Positions 7,558 through 15,691 of a stretch of DNA of 61,898 nucleotides are shown one piece after another. The position numbers were made by a program, and so were the translations under genes. This DNA is from Akkermansiaceae bacterium UBA5020 (lineage in GTDB: Bacteria; Verrucomicrobiota; Verrucomicrobiia; Verrucomicrobiales; DEV007): the NCBI GenBank assembly GCA_002396885.1, contig DGXY01000122.1, forward strand, positions 42,816 to 104,713, written 5' to 3'. The notes under the pieces were generated by a model, which was not told where the DNA came from, did no database searches, and saw nothing but the letters and a program-made list of their open reading frames with translations. Position 1 is the stretch's first letter, and every line of letters begins with the position of its first letter.

Positions 7558-9141
7558 TCACGGCTCGACCCGCACGCCGGTGCTGAGGACGCCGTCATTC
7601 GCCCGCAGTCCGAGGTCCTTGAGTGTCAGCGCGGGTTTGTCGGCGACGGTGCAGCCACGGAAGACGATGTCGGAAACGGGTGGGGCGGTCTTTTCCTCGC
7701 GCAGTCGCCGCATCAGCGCGTCGCGCATGTCGATGCGGGCGCGGTAGCGGGCGTCGCCCCAGTTCAGGCCTTCGAAGGTGAGGCGACGGATGCCGCCGAG
7801 GGGACGCGACTCCTTCGTTCGGTCGACGTAGAGGACAAGGGCGTAGGATTGTGGCTCGATCATGCGCCGCTCGCGGTTGCGCTCGTGGCGGTCGTCGTAA
7901 TGTTGGAGGAGGTCCTCGATGTGGATGTTGCGGAAGGTCATGTCCTCGTAGATCGCGCCCTCGGTCGTATCGAGGCGGATGCCGTTGGCGCCGTTGAGAA
8001 TGTCGATGTTCTCGAAGCGGAAATCGCGCATGACGCGGCAGGCCGACTCGCTCCCGATGCGGATCCCGTTGGCCTTGTGGGCCCAGATCACGAGATTGCG
8101 ATAAAGGTGATCCTCGGAGACCTCGCGATCCTCGGCGGCCTTTGGGGTGATGCCGTCATCCTCACAAAACACGAAAGAATCCTCGACCCTGACATGCGAA
8201 CAACCGACGACGTCGATCCCGTCGTGATTGGAGAGACGCACGTCGCTGAGGATCTGGATCCCTTCGACGACGATATGGTCGGAGCGGAGAAACTGGATAT
8301 TCCACGAATAGGAGTCACGCAGGGTGACGTCGCGGATCGTGACATTCTTGCAGTCCCGCAGGTAGAGGAGACGGCCGGGTTGTTTCTTGATCTTCAGCGC
8401 CGCCTCATAAGCCTTGCGGACGACGTAGCCGTTCCCGTCAATCGTGCCGGGTCCGGTGATCGACACGTTTTCCAGATCTGTACCGACAAGAAAGCCGATG
8501 TAGGAGGTGGCTCCGGGAATCGGGGTGATCGATTCGTGATCATCGACGGCTTGCAGGAGCGCGCCCGCTTCGAGGTGCAGCCGCATCGCCGAGCGGAGGC
8601 GCAGCGTCCCGCTCCGGAAATGGCCTTCGGGAATGACAAGAGTGCCGCCCTCGGGAAGTCGATCGAGAGCGGTCTGAAGGAGGACGGTGTTGTCCGTCTT
8701 TCCGTCGCCCACCGCGCCGAGCTTGGCGGCATCGAGGGCATCCGCAGGCACCGCTTCGGCAGGACCATCGGCGAAAAGGAAGAGCTTCTCGCGGAAGTCG
8801 AGCTGGGCGACCAGTGACATCGGTCCCGGCATTGCGAAGCGGACCGAGGCTCCTTCTATCTTCGCGGCGAGGCAGCGGGAGGCGGGCTGCAGTCGTGCCG
8901 AGGTAACCGGCCCGTCCTTCGCGATGATTTCGATTTCGCCCGCCCCGTCGAGACGGAAATGGCAGTAGTGGATGTCCTTGTAGGCGACCACCGGAACCGC
9001 GACGCCGTCGAGACGAACCTCAAATCGGGCGCTGGCCTCGCCGGGAACGGGATAGGGCTCGCTCGCGGACGAGAGGCTGGCGGAAGCCAGCAAAAGGAAA
9101 ATCGCAAAACCGTCGAAGACCGGCCAAAGAGTGGCATTCAT
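7558..9141 (-). CDS. GH28-like right-handed beta-helix glycosidase, secreted
   Basis: 527 residues with a signal peptide (FAIFLLLASASLSSASE). The pectate-lyase-3 type entry DAAKLGAVGDGKTDNTVLLQ, near residue 135, is followed by beta-helix repeats. Polygalacturonase-type sites are visible: SNHDGIDVVGC in place of NTDGID and CEDDGITPK for the DD motif. The segment that should carry GHG reads KANGIRIGSE, so the usual catalytic-site His is not at that position. A pectin-like or other acidic glycan substrate is an inference. It lies 31 bp downstream of the epimerase-like gene and probably shares its transcript. Confidence 0.82.
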   Translation of the reverse strand: MNATLWPVFDGFAIFLLLASASLSSASEPYPVPGEASARFEVRLDGVAVPVVAYKDIHYCHFRLDGAGEIEIIAKDGPVTSARLQPASRCLAAKIEGASVRFAMPGPMSLVAQLDFREKLFLFADGPAEAVPADALDAAKLGAVGDGKTDNTVLLQTALDRLPEGGTLVIPEGHFRSGTLRLRSAMRLHLEAGALLQAVDDHESITPIPGATSYIGFLVGTDLENVSITGPGTIDGNGYVVRKAYEAALKIKKQPGRLLYLRDCKNVTIRDVTLRDSYSWNIQFLRSDHIVVEGIQILSDVRLSNHDGIDVVGCSHVRVEDSFVFCEDDGITPKAAEDREVSEDHLYRNLVIWAHKANGIRIGSESACRVMRDFRFENIDILNGANGIRLDTTEGAIYEDMTFRNIHIEDLLQHYDDRHERNRERRMIEPQSYALVLYVDRTKESRPLGGIRRLTFEGLNWGDARYRARIDMRDALMRRLREEKTAPPVSDIVFRGCTVADKPALTLKDLGLRANDGVLSTGVRVEP

Positions 9142-9172
9142 GGTCGCGACGGCGGATCTCCCGGAAACTTCC

Positions 9173-10027
9173 TCAAGGCTTCCACGCCTTGATGTAGTCG
9201 ATGCACTTGGTCACTTCGGGCAGCGAGTTGTCCCAGTTGTGCTCGTACTCGATCGAGGCGGGACCCGAGAAACCCTGCGCCTTCAGCTCGGCGAGGATGG
9301 CGGGCATGTCAGCGGCACCGGTGCCGTAGGGCACGTCGTGGACGCCCTTGCCGAAGCCGTTGAGATCCTTGAGGTGGCTGCTGAGGACACGTCCCTTGAG
9401 GATGCGGAGGCAATCGACCGGCTTGAGGTCGCTGCGCATCCAGTGTCCGGTGTCGGCGCAGGCCCCGATGCGGGGATCACGATCCTTCACCAGCTCCATG
9501 ATGTAGTTGGGATCCCAGACCTTGTAATTCGGATCGTTCTCGCGGCGCGGGTGGTTGTGGAAGCCGACCATGATGTCGTATTCCTTCACGAGCTTTTCGA
9601 AGGTATCGAGGGCGTCGGTCGATTCGGTGTTGATCACGCGGATGCCCATCGTCTTGCAGAATTCGAAGACCTTGCGCGACTCGGCTTCGTCCTTGCTGAG
9701 CCCGACGACACCGTAGGCGACGGCCATGATGCCGTGCTCGGCGAGTTTGGCCTTCACCTTGGCGAGGGTTTCGGCGGAGGCGTGGTGATCGAGCTTCGTT
9801 TCGGGTTCGGCCGGGGAGAGTTTCTGGCCGGGGTAGAACTCGATCACCTTCGCGCCGGCGGTGGCGGCCTTCTCGATCGCCTCGAAGGCGGAGAAGCGGT
9901 TGAAGGTGTAGGCCTGGCAGCCGATCGCGACGCCGTTGCTGCGGTGCGAATCGGGGATGGGCTCGGCGGCGCGGAGACCGGAGGCCGTGGCGGCGAAAAG
10001 GGCGAGGGAGAGCAGGGTGTTTTTCAT
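9173..10027 (-). CDS. Secreted sugar phosphate isomerase/epimerase-like TIM barrel protein
   Basis: 284 residues from the ATG at 10027. This start gives a clean signal peptide (MKNTLLSLALFAATASGLRA), whereas the longer frame only adds a polar extension. The xylose-isomerase-like TIM barrel fold (AP endonuclease family 2) is indicated by GAKVIEFYPGQ, VGFHNHPRREND, GACADTGHWMRS and a terminal SIEYEHNWD, which supply His, Asp and Glu metal ligands. Exported members are common in this phylum; their substrates are mostly unknown. It precedes the GH28-like gene, so a role in sugar or uronate processing is plausible. Confidence 0.85.
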   Translation of the reverse strand: MKNTLLSLALFAATASGLRAAEPIPDSHRSNGVAIGCQAYTFNRFSAFEAIEKAATAGAKVIEFYPGQKLSPAEPETKLDHHASAETLAKVKAKLAEHGIMAVAYGVVGLSKDEAESRKVFEFCKTMGIRVINTESTDALDTFEKLVKEYDIMVGFHNHPRRENDPNYKVWDPNYIMELVKDRDPRIGACADTGHWMRSDLKPVDCLRILKGRVLSSHLKDLNGFGKGVHDVPYGTGAADMPAILAELKAQGFSGPASIEYEHNWDNSLPEVTKCIDYIKAWKP

Positions 10028-10313
10028 GGAATGCTTGGCAAGGGCGAGTGTAGCCGCTCGCGTTCCCCGTGCAAGGCGGTGCCTTGAATCGGGCTGTCGC
10101 GATGATGCCTCGAAAAAGTTGAAGTTCTCTCTCGACAAAGAAGGTGTGAATCGTTCTTCTCGGTCGGACTTTCGGGCTCAACCGCTGCTTTTGTCCGCCA
10201 TGTCCTTTCCCCCGCGATTCCATGTGGAAGCGGAGCGGGCAACCGCCTCCTCCGAACTCGGCGCGCGGATCGTTCGCCTGATGGCAAAACCCTGACATTC
10301 GCACCTTTTTCCC

Positions 10314-10808
10314 ATGGACGATTTCCCGATGATTACCCGTATCCTGATGGGTGTGTTTCTGCTCGCGGCCTTGTTCGCGGTCGTCTTGTTCCGGGACTCG
10401 CACCGCGAACGGGCGCTGCGGGCATGGGCCGCCAAGCGTCGGGAGGCGAGGCTGCATTGGCCGTTCGACGTGAATGACGGCCATGCCATTCCCTGCCGCG
10501 AATTGGCGGAGATCGTCCTCGGGAGGGCGCCTCTCGGATGGGGTGCGGCCTTGGAGATCGAGCGACCGGCCGACCAGATCTGGTTTCTCGAATGCCGTAG
10601 CAAGCCTCCCGGTCACGAGAGGGCCGATTGGTTCACTCTCGTGGCCCGTGGGCCCAAGGTAGAGGCGCACGACCCCGCGGCATGGCAGTGCCAACTGCTC
10701 GACGAGGTGCTCTCGGCTGAGGCCCTGAACCGGGTGCTTTCGCGCGGTGCCTCAGTCACACCCGACTCGGCGCAGGACGACCAGGGCGTCACCGGGGAGA
10801 AGCAGTGA
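10314..10808 (+). CDS. Small membrane-anchored protein of unknown function
   Basis: 164 residues with one N-terminal membrane helix (ITRILMGVFLLAALFAVVLF) followed by a basic stretch and a soluble domain containing GHAIPCRELAEIVLGR and IWFLECRSKP. No family was recognised. The ATG at 10329 is an alternative start. Its last 57 bp overlap the end of the convergent potassium channel gene, which is longer than usual and lowers confidence that the full frame is used. Confidence 0.5.
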   Translation: MDDFPMITRILMGVFLLAALFAVVLFRDSHRERALRAWAAKRREARLHWPFDVNDGHAIPCRELAEIVLGRAPLGWGAALEIERPADQIWFLECRSKPPGHERADWFTLVARGPKVEAHDPAAWQCQLLDEVLSAEALNRVLSRGASVTPDSAQDDQGVTGEKQ

Positions 10809-11774
10809 GGTCGGGGCCGGGCTGACGTCGGTAGTACCCTCCTTTCGCTGGATCGCGACGGTGATGAGGCGTCCGCCGGCATCCCGTTCGACGTCGCCGA
10901 GTTGGCGATTCGCCAAGCCCGAGCCGGGCCCGATCTCGATTTCCTCAAGACGCAGTCCGAGGCCGCCGAGGTGGTGTTCGAGCTGGCGGCCGTCGGGCGT
11001 CTGGCGATCGAGGATCTCGGTGGCGTTTGGATGGAGAATGAGATGGGCGATGTGATCGGCCCCGATGTGGGCTGGCAGGACGACGCGGTCGGCTCCTGCC
11101 TGGAGCAGCTTCTTCTCGGTGGAGGGCACTTCCCCGCGGGCGATGATTCGGATCGCGGGATTCATGTTCCGCGCGCTCAGCGTGATGAAGACGTTGGAGG
11201 CATCGTGAGGCAGGACGGTAGCGAGGACCCGGGCGCGGGTGATCCCGGCCGCCCGCAGCATCGCCTCGTCGGTCGCCTCGCCCTGGAGGGTGAGACTGCC
11301 ATCGTCGTGGGCTTCGGCGATGCGCTCCGGGTCGACGTCGATGACGACAAAGGGTGCCCCTCCCTCGCGAAGCTGGCAGGCGAGCATCCTCCCGATGCGC
11401 CCGTAGCCGCAGACGATGATGTGGTTTTTTAGCTTTTCGATCTCGTGTTGCATGCGTCGACCTCCCAAGACTCGTTGGATCTGCGCCTCGGTCAACCACT
11501 GCACGAGGGAACCGGTCACGAAAATGATGCCGGTGCAGCCAAAAAGAATCAGCGCCACGGTGAGAAGGCGCAGCTCCGGAGTGTCCACCGGCTGCACTTC
11601 GCCATAGCCGACGCTAAAGGCGGTGATCGCGACCATGTAGAGTGAATCGCTCCACGACCATCCGGCGAGACGATAGGCGATCGTGAAGACGACGATGACC
11701 AGGGCCACGAACCCGAGCGCGATGAACAGGTTCACGCGGGGTTGGCTGAAGCTTCTTTGGGCACGCGAAGACAT
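10752..11774 (-). CDS. Potassium channel with RCK (TrkA-N/TrkA-C) domains
   Basis: 340 residues from the ATG at 11774, preceded by AGGA at a good distance; an in-frame TTG four codons upstream is less likely. The architecture is a two-helix pore with the selectivity filter TAFSVGYGEVQPV, then a Rossmann-type TrkA-N domain (HIIVCGYGRIGRMLACQL, VIDVDPERI) and a C-terminal TrkA-C domain ending LLLPGDALVVLRR. This is the layout of ligand-gated K+ channels such as Kch/MthK. SVGYG replaces the commoner TVGYG, a tolerated variant. Role: K+ flux across the inner membrane, gated by nucleotide or ion binding to the RCK domains. Confidence 0.9.
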   Translation of the reverse strand: MSSRAQRSFSQPRVNLFIALGFVALVIVVFTIAYRLAGWSWSDSLYMVAITAFSVGYGEVQPVDTPELRLLTVALILFGCTGIIFVTGSLVQWLTEAQIQRVLGGRRMQHEIEKLKNHIIVCGYGRIGRMLACQLREGGAPFVVIDVDPERIAEAHDDGSLTLQGEATDEAMLRAAGITRARVLATVLPHDASNVFITLSARNMNPAIRIIARGEVPSTEKKLLQAGADRVVLPAHIGADHIAHLILHPNATEILDRQTPDGRQLEHHLGGLGLRLEEIEIGPGSGLANRQLGDVERDAGGRLITVAIQRKEGTTDVSPAPTSLLLPGDALVVLRRVGCD

Positions 11775-11901
11775 GGCGATCCTCAAGGGACGGTTGAACG
11801 GACCCTCCGAGGTCCGATGCTGGTCCCATGGAGAACTAAGCGGATCGGACCGACAATCAAGCCCGGAGTTCTCCCATGGTGCCGCTCAGGCGGAGCCCGT
11901 C

Positions 11902-13341
11902 TCAGTAGGCCCGCTCTTCGAGAAGGTTTGACGCGACGAAAATCGGGGCGAGGAAATCGTCGAAGTCATTGAACTGGGTCATCGTCCCGAGGGGTCCGTT
12001 GAGAGGATGCTCGGAGAGCGGAGAGATGCGCATCGCATAGGTTTCGCCGACTTGGCGCGCGGTGACTTTCGTGGCGCGCGGACCTTGCCCGTCGTTGTGG
12101 ACCGCCCAATGGAGGACGTAGATCGCAGGCTCGCCTTTCGAGAGGTCCACCGGCAGCCCGAAATCAAGGAGCTGTGGGAGATGCAAGGTGGGCTGGCGGA
12201 GCCGGTAACGGAAAACGGAAAAGGCGTCGGTGTAGGGCAGCGTCGCGATATCACCGGGATCGGATTTGGCGACGAGTTCGAACTCGGCTTCGAAGCTGCG
12301 GGGCGGGGTCGTGGTCGGAGTTTGCAGTTTGCTCGTCAGCAGTTGGGTCACCGGCGTCGTGGCCGGCTGTGCCGATCTCTGGAGGGTGCCATCACACTGC
12401 CAGCGATGAAGCTGTTCGAGCACCCAGTTGCCTGCGGCAAGGCCCCACGCTTTTCCCGTTTCGTCGGTGGGATGCTCCCCGTCGCCCGGTGTGCCCTCGG
12501 GGATGGGACACGCGTTCCGGCTGTCGAAAAAGGCATCGTAGTGCTGTGACGCGCCCGTCGTGGCGAGTGCGGCGCGGAGGGTCGTCACGGCGCGGTCCTG
12601 CAAGGCGACATCCTTCACATCGTCGCGAGCGTCGGGTTGCCCGATCCAGAGAACCTTCGCGCCGCGGCTGCTGGCTTCGCGGAGGCTCGTGTCGATCAGC
12701 CCGAGGATGCCGGCGGTGTAGTCACCGGCGAGATCTTCCTCGAAATTGGTGCCGGCTTGAAAAATGAAGACATCGGGGTCGTAGCTCGCGACATAGTCGG
12801 CGATCGAGCGTGGCGGCATCGCGACTTCGCTCCATCGCCCGCAGGCCTCCGGGACGGCGGCGGGCTCGTAGAGGCGGGTGAGCACGGGCGAAGTCCATTT
12901 GCCCTGCCAGTAGTAGGGGGTCCCGTTTTTCACGCCGTGGAAGAGCACTTCATGGCCCGCTGCGACGAGGGTCTTCTGCAGTTCCGGACCGAATGGCAGG
13001 AGGCTCTGCGAATCGCCGAGAACGAAGATGCGGAGCTGAGCGGGTTGGCTGCGCGGCACCGGAGTCAGGGAGCCGGAGAGCAGAGGTGCCTCTGCGGTCG
13101 GCAGGGCGAGGGGCTCGATGGGGATGGCGCGCAGTTTTTCCGGCTTTTTCGGGGCAAAGAGCGACTGAAAGGGTTTCGGCTTCGACGGCTTCGACGTTTT
13201 CACCTGTCGCTCCGACCGCTTTTGGAAAAGTCCTTCAGCCCGCGCCGGAACGACGGAAGACAAGATCACCCAAAGCGCGAGGTGGCAGCACCACGCGATC
13301 CGCAGGCGCCGTCGAAGGGCGGAAACAGGGGAAGCGATCAT
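11902..13341 (-). CDS. Secreted SGNH/GDSL hydrolase-like protein
   Basis: 479 residues from the ATG at 13341, which places a signal peptide first (basic RRRLR, hydrophobic AWCCHLALWVILSSV, cut after ARA). A Lys/Pro-rich linker follows, then an SGNH hydrolase core with block I LRIFVLGDSQSLLPFG (nucleophile Ser), a block III-like FQAGTNFEEDL and a C-terminal DGEHPTDETG carrying the catalytic Asp and His. About 170 further residues form an unassigned C-terminal domain. Likely an exported esterase or acyl hydrolase acting on glycans or peptidoglycan; the substrate is unknown. Confidence 0.78.
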   Translation of the reverse strand: MIASPVSALRRRLRIAWCCHLALWVILSSVVPARAEGLFQKRSERQVKTSKPSKPKPFQSLFAPKKPEKLRAIPIEPLALPTAEAPLLSGSLTPVPRSQPAQLRIFVLGDSQSLLPFGPELQKTLVAAGHEVLFHGVKNGTPYYWQGKWTSPVLTRLYEPAAVPEACGRWSEVAMPPRSIADYVASYDPDVFIFQAGTNFEEDLAGDYTAGILGLIDTSLREASSRGAKVLWIGQPDARDDVKDVALQDRAVTTLRAALATTGASQHYDAFFDSRNACPIPEGTPGDGEHPTDETGKAWGLAAGNWVLEQLHRWQCDGTLQRSAQPATTPVTQLLTSKLQTPTTTPPRSFEAEFELVAKSDPGDIATLPYTDAFSVFRYRLRQPTLHLPQLLDFGLPVDLSKGEPAIYVLHWAVHNDGQGPRATKVTARQVGETYAMRISPLSEHPLNGPLGTMTQFNDFDDFLAPIFVASNLLEERAY

Positions 13342-13480
13342 GTCGTCAGGACAACGAGAGCCCGACGACGCTACGATGGACTTCAGGCAAATCTTTTCCA
13401 AAAGTTTTTCCACGCCCTCCGGAAACACGCAGGGCATGGAAACTCCAAAGGGTGCCGTCAATCGCGGAGCTTGCGGATTC

Positions 13481-15058
13481 TCAGCGCAGCGTCTGCCCCT
13501 TGGTCTCGGGCGCGAACCAGACGATGATCATTCCCACGAGGTAGATGCAGGAGAGGGTGGTGAAGGCATTCGCCTCAATCTGGAGCTGCATGAGACGCTT
13601 TGCTTCCCCTTCCAGCGCGAGGGCCTTGCCCGATCCGAAGAGGGCCATCAGGTTCACGAACTGGAGAGAGCCGATCGCGGCGATGATGCGGCCGAAGTTG
13701 AAGCAGAAGCCCTGGCCTGTCGCCCGGACCGAGGTGGGGAAGAGCTCGGGGAAATAGAGCGGGAAGAATCCGTAGAAGGTCGCGGTGAGACCGCCGAGGA
13801 GGAACGCGGTGACAAACACCCTCGTCGGGACCTCCGTGCCTTCGAACGAGCTGTTTGTCTGGAAAAAGATGACCGCGGAGACCAGGGCGAGGAGGCAGAG
13901 GATGAAATAGGTGAGGCGTCTCCCGAGGCGGTCGGCCACGAGCGGGGCGATCACCGAGAAGAGGATCGCTCCGAGCGCGGTGGAGATCACGACATACTCG
14001 ATGAGGTTTGCGGCCGTGCCGTTGGGTGAAAGGAAGGAGGCCCATTTCGCGGCCTGCTGGGTCGAGCCCCAGGTGCCCATGAGGGCGACCGAGGCGAGGG
14101 CCGTGCCAAAGAGCAGGTTGCGCATCACGGTCGAACGCTCAGGCGAATTCACCTTCGCGCTGCCGTGGACCCGGCCGAGATAACGTCGCACGGGGAGCAG
14201 GTAACCCCACAGCACCACGACCATGCCGACGAGCGTGGCGGGGATGGCAACGGCATTGCCGACTTTCTCAAACAAGGCGGGCGACCAGAGGGCGATGATC
14301 CCGAGAGCCACGATCGCCGCGACGAGCACTCCGAGGAGGTCCTTCGTCGCCCAATGCGAGGTGTTGCCCGAGGCTTTTTCCTCTTCCCACTTATGAGACT
14401 CCGGCACGAAGAGCCGGATGAGAAAGACGATCGCGGCGGGGAGCGTGCCGCTGATCGCGAGGAAGCGCCAACCACGGTTGTGGAGGAGGTAGTTTGCGGT
14501 TTCCTCGCTGATCCCGATCGACTGCATCCCGCTGGCGATGGTCTCGAGACTGGCGTTCAGGTAGAGACTGAGGACCCCGGTGAGAAGGAAACCGATGTTG
14601 GCCGCGGCTCCGATCATGCCGGCGACCCAGGCGCGGTTCTTCGAACCCCAAACCTCGTTGACGAGGGCGACACCAAGCGCCCACTCGCCGCCCATTCCGA
14701 GCGAGGCGATGAAACGCAGCGCGGCGAACTGCCAGGCCTCCGTCACGAAGCCGCAGAGACCCGTGAAAAGAGCGAAGGTGATGATCGCCATCGCCATCGC
14801 CTTGACCCGTCCGAGTTTGTCGCCGAGCCAGCCGAAAAGCACGCCGCCGGTGGCTGCTCCGACGAGGAACACGGCGATGATGATCGTGAACCACTGGCCC
14901 TGCACCGCCGGAGAGGCGTCCGGGAGAAGGTCCTGCAGGGCTGGTCGTCCGATCAGGGGGAACAGCCCCATTTCGAATCCGTCGAAAAGCCAGCCGAGAA
15001 AGGCGGCGAGGAGTGCGGCTTGGGCGCCGCGGCGGGAGGGAGGATTGGGTGTCGTCAT
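13481..15058 (-). CDS. MFS transporter, sugar/organic acid porter type
   Basis: 525 residues, long for MFS, with about 12 helices and extended loops. Signatures: FLGWLFDGFEMGLFPLIG in helix 1, FGWLGDKLGRVKAMAMA (loop 2-3 motif), FIASLGMGGEWALGVALVNE, and RLGRRLTYFILC after helix 8. These fit the sugar porter or aromatic acid:H+ symporter branches; the substrate is not predictable. It sits 139 bp from the SGNH gene on the same strand. Upstream lies a 633-bp region containing repeats. Confidence 0.85.
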   Translation of the reverse strand: MTTPNPPSRRGAQAALLAAFLGWLFDGFEMGLFPLIGRPALQDLLPDASPAVQGQWFTIIIAVFLVGAATGGVLFGWLGDKLGRVKAMAMAIITFALFTGLCGFVTEAWQFAALRFIASLGMGGEWALGVALVNEVWGSKNRAWVAGMIGAAANIGFLLTGVLSLYLNASLETIASGMQSIGISEETANYLLHNRGWRFLAISGTLPAAIVFLIRLFVPESHKWEEEKASGNTSHWATKDLLGVLVAAIVALGIIALWSPALFEKVGNAVAIPATLVGMVVVLWGYLLPVRRYLGRVHGSAKVNSPERSTVMRNLLFGTALASVALMGTWGSTQQAAKWASFLSPNGTAANLIEYVVISTALGAILFSVIAPLVADRLGRRLTYFILCLLALVSAVIFFQTNSSFEGTEVPTRVFVTAFLLGGLTATFYGFFPLYFPELFPTSVRATGQGFCFNFGRIIAAIGSLQFVNLMALFGSGKALALEGEAKRLMQLQIEANAFTTLSCIYLVGMIIVWFAPETKGQTLR

Positions 15059-15691
15059 GGATTGAAAATCGCCGCCATTTCGCGGACGACCGGACTATGG
15101 ACGCAAGAAATCGCCCTTGGCGACCGAAAACACCGCACAATCGCGCGATGTCAGATCCCCCGAGCCACGACAAGATCCGCGAATTTTAGAGCAATCAATG
15201 CAGAGCGGGAAGGGCTGGCAGGGCGCAGTCTACCAAGGTCCGTCGTTTTGCGACTCACCCATTCGGCAGTTCTCTCGCCGGTAAAACCGTGAGGCAGTTC
15301 CGGGAGACCGAAATTTGGTTGGATGCGTTACAGGAGTAACGGTCGAAAGGCCGGTGCTTCTCACGTTTGATCGGCGGCCTGCGGCCGAGTCAAAGGTGAA
15401 TCGAAGCGTAGCGGAGATAGGCGGAGGGAAACGCAGCCAAAAGGTCAAAGGTAAAAGGTTGCCCAACGGAATGGCGGCCTACCATCGAGCGGAGAATAGG
15501 CGGCCTACGGAACACGCGGAAAACGCGGAACTACAGAGGACCGAGATCGATGCCGCAGGAAGCAAAACACGCGGAAAAGACAGAAGGAAAAGGAACAGGA
15601 ACGATGCGATGAACTCACGCTGAGGCACTTGGAAAGGTTTCCGTGTTTTCTGCGTGTTCCGTAGGCCGCCTCTGCCTTTTTCCGTTCGGCT
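15059..15691. other. Intergenic region, 633 bp, repeat-rich, no gene
   Basis: This gap lies between the MFS gene and the Gfo/Idh/MocA gene. It holds a composite of short repeats: GGCCTGCGGCCG at 15376-15387, purine-rich CAAAGG/AAAAGG stretches, a GAAGCGTAGCGGAGATAGG segment near 15403, two copies of GGCGGCCTAC, and a 30-bp inverted repeat. Open frames here, such as 15315-15623, translate to repeat-derived peptides and were not accepted as genes. Confidence 0.7.
15499..15670. repeat. 30-bp inverted repeat around 112 bp (dispersed element)
   Basis: Left arm 15499-15528 and right arm 15641-15670 are reverse complements at 28 of 30 positions. Both mismatches would be G-U pairs in RNA. The arms start and end with GGCGGCC/GGCCGCC. 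A relative of the right arm, CCGCGTATTCCGCAGGCCGCC without its last base, occurs at 27816-27836. Confidence 0.8.

Noticed and set aside
9936..10295. 119-residue plus-strand frame before the small membrane protein
   Set aside because: Most of it is antisense to the epimerase signal region; the remaining 30 codons have no recognisable feature.
15315..15623. 102-residue plus-strand frame with RRPTEHAENAEL
   Set aside because: The peptide comes from the repeat arms themselves; similar wording appears on the minus strand, as expected for translated repeats rather than a gene.
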